Below are positions 12,501 to 21,500 of a stretch of 64,000 bases of DNA, in pieces. Source of the stretch: Aricia agestis (taxonomy: Eukaryota; Arthropoda; Insecta; Lepidoptera; Lycaenidae); contig NC_056409.1 in NCBI RefSeq assembly GCF_905147365.1, positions 3,725,001 through 3,789,000 on the forward strand. Reading direction: 5' to 3'. Under the pieces are notes generated by a model. That model did not search any database, was not told where the DNA came from, and saw only the letters and a program-made list of their open reading frames with translations. Positions within the stretch are counted from its first letter, which is position 1, and every line of letters starts with the position of its first letter. Position numbers and translations under genes: made by a program.

Positions 12501-15500
12501 TATAAATTATTCCCCAACTTCTGACGAGACCTAACTACACACGACACAGATCGTATGTGCCACATTTCAACCTTAAAACTGGGTAACAAAGTTCAAAATC
12601 GTGACTTACGGTGACCGCACCACAAACGCTAGTGCACGCTGCCTTCAGTTGCGAAAATACAAGTTTGGTGTTGTGTTTTACGAACTTCAAACATACAATT
12701 TATAACATTAATACTGGACTTATTTCGTCCATACTCTATAGCAGCCTTTTCCAAAGTGGGCAATAACGTCCCCTTGTGGGCGCTGAAGGCCTAAAGGGGA
12801 CACAAAAAAAATGGCGGCTTTGTGTAGAGGGGATGATTTGTAATTTATTTATTTATGCTTTTTGCACAATGTTGGTACATAGGCGGACTTAATGCCAGAT
12901 GGCGTTCTCTACCAGTCAATCTTTTGGTGTCCAGAAACAAAATTGTGTAGGTGCCAATAGTGCGAGAGGATGAAGAAAATAAATAAATAAAATAAATGAA
13001 CAGCAATCTAAATATAACTTAAGTCATAAGCAAACATTATACCTAATAGAGCGAGACTATAATTTCATTTCATCTGGATGCATTTTAAATTAAATACATA
13101 TTCTATTCCCTCACATTAGTTTAAATTTTTGGCTATCAAGTTTTGGGGACGACTTCTTATTTAACAAAATATTATATTATATTTTGTTAAATAAAAATCC
13201 GGGAATTCTGGGATTGGAGAAAATTCGGGAATGTAAATTAAGTCGGTGTTAATTGTAAAACCATGGTTTGAAAACGACTAATTTAGCATTTTGTATTTAT
13301 TTTTATAAAATTTGCGACAAAAGCCCCTTATTAATATAAATAAAGATAAGGAAGTAGGTGAAACAATTATTAATGGGGGCAGCGGGCGCTAAGAATATTT
13401 TGTTCTCAAAGTGGGCAGTAGACAAAATACGCTTGGGAAGACCTGCTCTATAGGATTTAGGACTAGTCCTATATTGATGTTAAAATATACCATTTTTGTC
13501 ACAATATTACTTGATCAAGGAAGGATTTTGACGGCACTTAGGTACAATAAGATGATTTCATCAATAATAATATGTCATGATCCATAAAGATCTCCCAATG
13601 AAATCATTATTAATAATATCAAGACGATCTCAATGACAGTAATAGGATAAATGACTGCAACGTCTTGACAATAGAGAGTAGCACCAGCACACACAGTAAA
13701 CAGAAATTTCGTTTAACTTTCGCCAAAGTTTCTGTCAATATTCTGATATGATATGTTCGTACGTGGTAGAGCCATGCTTTGGCACGAATGGGCCAAAACG
13801 GTGAAATACCACGGGCTCACAGAAAACCGGCGTGAAACAGCGCTTGGGCTGTGTTTCGCCGAGTGAGTGAGTTTACCGGAGGTCCAATCTCCTACCCCAT
13901 TCCCTTCCCTACCCTGCCCTATTCCCTTCCCTACCCTCCCCTATTACCCTATTCCCTTTTAAAAGGCCGGCAACGCACTTGCAGCTCTTCTGATGCTGCG
14001 AGTGTCCTTGGGCGACGGAAGTTGCTTACCATCAGGTGACCCGTTTGCTCGTTTGCCGATTTTGTTCAAATTATTAGCTCTAAGTGCAAGTAGCGCCCTC
14101 TGCTCCGAATTTTGCGTAATATTTCCTATCTAACGTATCTAGTACACCGACGCTGCGAACTGCGAAACAACGGCAAACCGATTTAGGGTGAAGCCAAACG
14201 AGCGTAATTTTGTGAGTCGTGAGTCGCAGAATTTCTGCCGCGTAAATATCTTTTCATACAAATCATGACTCACAAAATTACGCTCGTGTGAATCAAACAG
14301 GACTTTTGTATGAAACTGAATGCAGCAAAATTTCTGTCAGCCGAAATTCTGCGACTCAATACCCTCAAATTACGCTCGTTTGGCTTTACCCTTAGTGTCT
14401 CATTCGCCACACGACAATGCGTTATATTGCATCTCGTTCTATTCAAGTTTCGCATTGATTTCGCAGATATTTCGCGTTTCGCAGGGTCGGTGTACTTAAG
14501 TCCAAGTTAAATACGAGAATCGTGTTTCTGTTTCAAAAATATTACAGGTGTCTCCGCACTTTTATACGTGGGAGAGCCATGCTTCGGCACGAATGGGCCA
14601 GCTCGACCGGAGAAATACCACGTTCTCACAGAAAACCGGCGTGAAACAGCGCTTGCGCTGTGTTTTGCCGAGTGAGTGAGTTTACCGGAGGCCCAATCCC
14701 CTACCCTATTCCCTTCCCTACCCTCCCCTATTCCCTTCCCTTCCTTTCTCATCCCCACCCTCCCCTTTTATCCTATTCCCTCTTAAAAGGCCGGCAACGC
14801 ACCTGCAGCTTTTCTGATGCTGCGAGTGTCCATGGGCGACGGAAGCTGATTTCCATCAGGTGACCCGTTAGCTCGTTTGCCCCCTTATTTCATAATAAAA
14901 AAACCTACAGTTACTGCTAATATTTTATAGCCGGAGGCCGTCAGCCCATAGGTCAGTGCGTCTCACGTACAATAAATATATTATTTATGAGGGCAGTAAA
15001 GACTCGTAAAGCCAGACTGACTTATGACGGACGATGCGCGTGACAGTTTTTAATTTACCTTACGACTCTTTAATATTTTAGCACTAAATGGAATCAACTT
15101 ATATAGATAATAATAATAATCTTTATTGTACACCACGAATATATACAGTTATAACATACACATCAGTTACATATAAGTACAATTTTGGCGGCCTTATCGC
15201 TAAAAGCGATGTCTTCCAGGCAACCTAGATAGTTGTAGATACGTGTAAATCAGCTGTTAGAAGAAGGAACTATAAATGTAGAGTCAGCTTAATAAGTTAG
15301 CGTGAAATCTTAGGGCTACACACGTAGGCCGGTATAAATATTAAATAATCAGTACTCAAGATGCATCTCGGTCTCAAGACACGGTTCAGGCTCTGTGATT
15401 GGTTGGCTGTCAAATTTTGGACCAATCATACATGCGAACCGCGTCTTGAGACTGGGTCGCATCTTAAGTACTGATTGAAGACTATTTATACCAGCCCTAT

Positions 15501-18500
15501 ACTCGGACCACTTAAAGCGTGACTCTCGTAGCATACATTTAGTATGCTACGAAGGTCGCGCTTAAACTGGACGTACCATAGTTTTTTTTCTATAATTAAA
15601 AGTTTTCACATTTAGATTGAATAGGTCATTGAACCTAAATTGACATTGATAAAACTCATTAACGAGTGGAGTTGATCGTTGATTAAATACAATTTTGTCT
15701 CTTATTTTTCATATTATCTAATAGTGAAAATGAAGGCATAATTTTTAGTTAAACGATCATAAAATACCCTTTCGTTTACGATCAACGAGATTGTATGTCT
15801 TAAATTATTATCTCTTTCTATCTACATGGTGTAACAAAACTGAGTGATAATTACTTTAGGATGTGTATACTGTATGAGTCTCCTATAAAGAGTTCAGCGT
15901 GCAGGTAGCAGCGCGGAAAAAGTTTTTTTTTTACTTTTGTATGGGCAAATACTCAACTTGGACCGCTTGCTCATACAAAAAAAATATTCTTCGTTAGCGC
16001 TGCAGTAGCAGTAGTGAGTAGTAACTTACTACTACTACTTGTTTTTTCAAAGTGAACTCTATATTATATAGCCCAGTAGGCTATATAATATAGAGTTAGG
16101 TAGCTTAGCCTTGTACGGGAATCTGAAATTAATTATAATCAGATTTTTTTTTTGCAGGTTGTAACCAATGTTCATGACCCTCATGAATAGCTTAAATTCA
16201 AAAACTCGACCATCCCCGACGTGTGCGTTAGGTTCTGTGATTGTTCATAAACATGGCATTCAGACACAAAAGAAACAAGTTAGGAAACAAATTTGTAGGA
16301 AATTTAATGAATAAAATATGGAAGTCCATATTTTTGTTTCTGTACTTATTTGACAATAATCGCAATACAGGTAGAACAGGTGAAATTACACTTTGACTTG
16401 TTTTTTGCAGTTATTTCCGTAAATGTTGATTTTACAATAAAAATTATAAAGACTAAAGTTGTAGAAAATCAAATTTGCGACAAATTTGATCCTTATCATT
16501 TTCTTAAAAAATAAAAAATAAAGGAGATATAGCTAAAAAAAAATAGACTTTCAAACCAATATTATGGCGGCTAACGCACACGTCGTGTATGGTTGAGTTT
16601 TTGAATTTAAAAGCTATTTATAACCTCCTCAAACAATGGTGCAAAAAAAATTCTGACTATAATTAATTTCAAGAAAAAATCTAACCCTACTGGGGTAATA
16701 AGGGTCAATTCGAACTTAAATGCATGCATTTCTAAAGTATGGATTTCACAAATTTGTATAACATCTCAGACAATTGAAGTTTGTCAATTCAATACAAAAG
16801 GAATGCATCTATGCGTCGCGTTGCAGTCTGAATTGATCCTAATTCCTAAGGGACTCATTTTTCACGGCCGCGACGACTGGACTAACAGTCGCGATCGACC
16901 GGTTGGCCACCCCAGCTGCTGTAGAAGATGTCATGACCAGGGCCGGCCTATGGTGCTGGTAGTGCTGACAAAATTGGCGCCCCTCTTGTTTGCCTTCAGC
17001 GCTTCTTTTTATCTGGCGCCCTGGGCGGTCGTCCAGCGTCGCCCCCTAACGCCGCTACTGGTCATGTCTCTCTCTTTCTCAAGCTATGTGTCGATCAAAG
17101 CAGTATAATCTTACCTCGTAAGCCTTCTTCCCGTGCTCCTCGTGTTCCTCTTCGTGATCGGAGTCGTGCTGCTTGCCGCCACCTGAGCAACACAAAACGT
17201 TAGCATTATTATTTGACGACCTCTGTGGTTTAATTGGCTGAGTGTGTGGCAGATCAAGCCGTTCACGGGTTTGAATCCCGCCGACGGAACAAAAAGTTTC
17301 AATGTTCCCGGATCTAGAATGTGTATTAAATATGTGTATGATATAATAAAAATCTTAAATATATGTATAGTATAAAAGCATTAAATATATTTCCGTTGTC
17401 TGGTACCTGTAACATAAGTCCTTCAGGTACTTAGCACGGGACCTGACTGACGTGGTGTGAAAGCGTCCATGGATATTATAATATTATATTATGCATTACA
17501 TCATTTGAGTTTATAATAAAAAAGACGATTCAAACAATGATAAAGATAATATATTCAAGTACTAGATGATGTCCGCAACTCCGTTGTCGTCCGTCCGTCC
17601 GATAAAAAGTATCTTATGTCCTTTGCCGGGACTCAAACTATCTCCATACCAAATTTCAGCAAAAATCGGTATACAAAGTATGATTTTAGCTAAGATCACG
17701 CCATTCTGTCTGGAACGTATCCCTAGATAGCAATACGTAAATTGAAGCGCGTGTGAAAGTATCAACGATATAGGAGGACTAAATGAATGGACCATTTTTT
17801 TGCTGTTCTGCATGCCTTATGTATATTATGCATATCACATTTAACTATATTAATCTTCCAAAACTGAACTAAGAAACTCACGGTGATTTTCCGGATGTTT
17901 TGAAGGACTTTTCAAAATCTGATACGTGTGCATTATGCTACGCTTAAGCGCTGTATGCTTAAATTTTGCCAAAATTTCGGCTAATTCGTGGAAAAACGGC
18001 GAGTTTTCTCACGGATTTCCCCCGGAGGCGGCAAATCACCGTGAGAGCCACACTTTCATCTTCGTCCAGTAATTGTGAAGCGATGGCGTAACATAACTGA
18101 CCGTTAAATTGATTTTAAACGAAGATATTGTGACTTAGATTAAACGGGGTCCGACACGCTGGATCTCAGTAAACAAAAAGGTTTTGGCTAAAGCTGGCCC
18201 TTTAGCCAAAGCCTTGTCTTTATCGCTTCTTCATAAAATCGCCGATCAAAATGTTTGCAATTGACATAAGCGTTCAAATATGAAGTTGACGTACGACTCG
18301 TTTTATGTAATTTCCATACATTTTGATCGGCGATCCTATAAAGATGGGATAAGGAAAACGTCTTGGCTACAGGCTCTAATTACGAGGCAAACATTATTTT
18401 AAACTATTTCAGGTATTTTTGTATGTGTAAAGCCCTTTAAGCTTTAACCTATTAACACTCGGTTTTTTAGTGTTTTCTAAGATTTTGTTTGTGATCGGAG

Positions 18501-21500
18501 TTTATCCTTTTATCGACGTCATTGTTAGGCTAAAATTTTGATATTGTCGTCAATTATTGCACTAGCGAATAATAAACTCTCGTCTAAAACCCCCAGAATC
18601 CAGGCATTAATCCTTCAAGCATCTTGTATGATTGAATTTATCATACTAGCCGTAATATATTGCGTCGACAAAAAACAAATACGATAAAATCAAAAGTATA
18701 TAATATAAAACTTAATATAGAGCTGTAGATCCACTTATGAAACTTCACTTAATGTTGCAAGAGTGTAAAAATATCTCGAAATATTAAAACGAATGGTTCC
18801 CGCTGTACCTCTAGCTACCCATAACTTTAAATCAAATGATATTTTATCCAAATTGAGCATCGTACTCACAATAATACAAGCTTTTAGTAAATTGTATTTT
18901 TTTTATTCATTTTGTAGTTCTTTTACGATGCTGGATTGTGTTATATTTTATTAGGTTTTCTGTATGTCCATATTAGAGTCGTATGCTGTTTGCACTTTGT
19001 GGTAATATTTTATTTTTGCCAAACGCGTGGGCACGACGCCCACATGGCGACTTAGGCAATTCCTGAATATCATAGGAACTCTTAAAAAAAATTATGCACG
19101 TAAAGTGTACGTATAGCAATCCTTGGCCACATTATGGCATGGCCCAGCGGGGTAGGCCGCATTTCCCATATTTTTTAATTATCTGCAAAAGGTCATCTAT
19201 CTATCTATCTATCTTCTATCTATATATATATATAAAACTCAAAGGTGACTGACTGACATGATGATCTATCAACGCACAGCCAAAACCACTGGACCGATTG
19301 GGCTGAAATTTGGCATGTAGATAGATGTTATGACGTAGGCAACCGCTAAGAAAGGATTTTGATCAATTCTACCCCCAAGGGGTCAAAATAGGGGATGAAA
19401 GTTTGTATATAATAATACTATTAATTATATAAAATTATGGAAAATGTGGTACGCTCCGCTGCAGCCCGTCGTAATGTGCACCTTATGATAACGGAATTGT
19501 GAGCCAAACAACCGTTTTATTTGGTTACATTTGCACCACGTTAGAGACGCTCTCCCAACACAATGGCGCCGCAATATTCGCAAAAAACACTCCAACACTG
19601 CAATCTCGATAGTTAGGAAATTGTATAGAAGATCTGAGATTTTATTTAGTAAAGTGGTGCAACGTTATGTATTATTTTATTTACTTTTACTAGTTTATTG
19701 ATTGTACAGGTACCATCATTGACCTGCGTCATTTTATCGAGTAAATGTCAAACACAGCGAAGAGATTAAAATGACTAACATTGATTTAACATAGTCCGGC
19801 TAAATAACGTCCACTACCTGGGTAGGTATCTAAAACCACGTACCTAAAAATCCGCCATCACCGCATCGTAAATAACAGGTGACGTCCTAAACGTTGACGG
19901 AAGATCCCTTTCAGTTGATACAAACCTTTCACGCTCACAAAACAATAATAATTATAATTATTGTGCTTTAATGTACATTGTACTGTCAATTATAATGTAT
20001 CTTTTAATCATTATTATAATTATTGTGCTTTAATGTACTGTAAATTATAATTTATCTTTTAAATCTATAAATATAAAACTCAAAGGTGACTGACTGACTG
20101 ATTGACATAGTAATCTATCAACGCACAGCCCAAGCCACTGGACAGATCGGGCTGAAATTTAGCATGCAGGTAGATGATATGACGTAGGCGTTATCCGCTA
20201 AGAAAGGATTTTGATAAATTCCAACCCCAAGGGGTTCAAATAGGGTATGAAAGTTTTTATATAGTAATACTTCTTAACGCGAGCGAAGCCGCGGGCAAAA
20301 GCACGTTATAAATAATATTTTAATTACAGATGTATTAAAAGTACCAAATGTTTCAATTGAAAGACTAAGAAGTAGCTGTTATTAAAATATTAGTCCAGTT
20401 CTGTCGGAGTGGCAAAATTGAAACGAAACCGCAAAATATTCTAATTTAATGTTGCGGCTACATTCAAATTCTGTTCCAATTGAAACACCGACAATTTTAG
20501 ATCTAATGTTGAATTAAGTCAGTCTGCTTTCATTTCGCTAAATAACTAGGAAATAAATCACCTAAATTATTTTTGTTGTCATTTTTACCAAAGTTACTGC
20601 GCGCAAATTTTATCTATGCGTCCCGCGGGTCAGTTTTGGGAAATATTGTATAATCTAAAGGAAGGTCAAGTGACAATAATATATTTTCATTAAGATTGTT
20701 TGTTTTAAAGATAACCTACTGCAGAGTTTAGAACTTCAGACAATCACAAGTTCTAAAGGCCTACTTAACCATTTAAGTGCTAAGTGGATACGAGAGTTTT
20801 TATTTTCATTAAAGTTTTTTTTTACTTCATATTTTGTAATCAAAATTAGTAACTTTTATATAAGTAGTCCTAAAATAGATTTTGTATCAGGAAGTTCAAT
20901 ATCGACTCCACGATAAAATCGAAAAACAGAAAACAATGTTATCGGAGAAAGTAAAGCAGTATTGCATTGCAACATAAATTGAAATCAGTTCTCGTCAGCA
21001 ACAACTTGATGAATAATTAATTTAGTGACCTTCACGGCTTTCGAGAAGATTAATTTCATCACAATAAATCTAATCAAATTGTGCTCGGGAAAAACTCATA
21101 GGCCCCGAATGCGCGCAGCGGAGTGTGAACGGTTTTTATGGAAATTAACCGATACCGGCCATCCTATTTTTTTATCGAAGGCTTTAGAAATTGAACCATG
21201 GGTTTTTAATTAAGCGAGAATTGCTTTGGATATGGCCAAGAGTTTAGAGTGTTAGAAATTCAATTGATACTGTTACGTAATTTTAGATTTTGCAATAGAA
21301 ATAAAACATAATATTGTACTTTAATGGAGTACAAGAATGAGCAAAAGCTTTTACCTTTTTCATGGTGGTAGTCCTCAGATTTCTTCTCAACTTTCTTGTT
21401 AGAAGAGGCGTGGGTGGAGTCTGTTGCCTCTGCAGCAGACGGTGCGGTCTCGGCGGCGGAAGGTCCAGTATCTGCAGCCGATGGAGCCGTCGCTGACTCC

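Noticed and set aside
21260..21354. Continuation of the exon 1 reading frame to a stop at 21260
   Set aside because: After the donor at 21355/21354 the His/Glu composition is lost and the sequence is AT-rich. Splicing to 17182 restores composition and phase.
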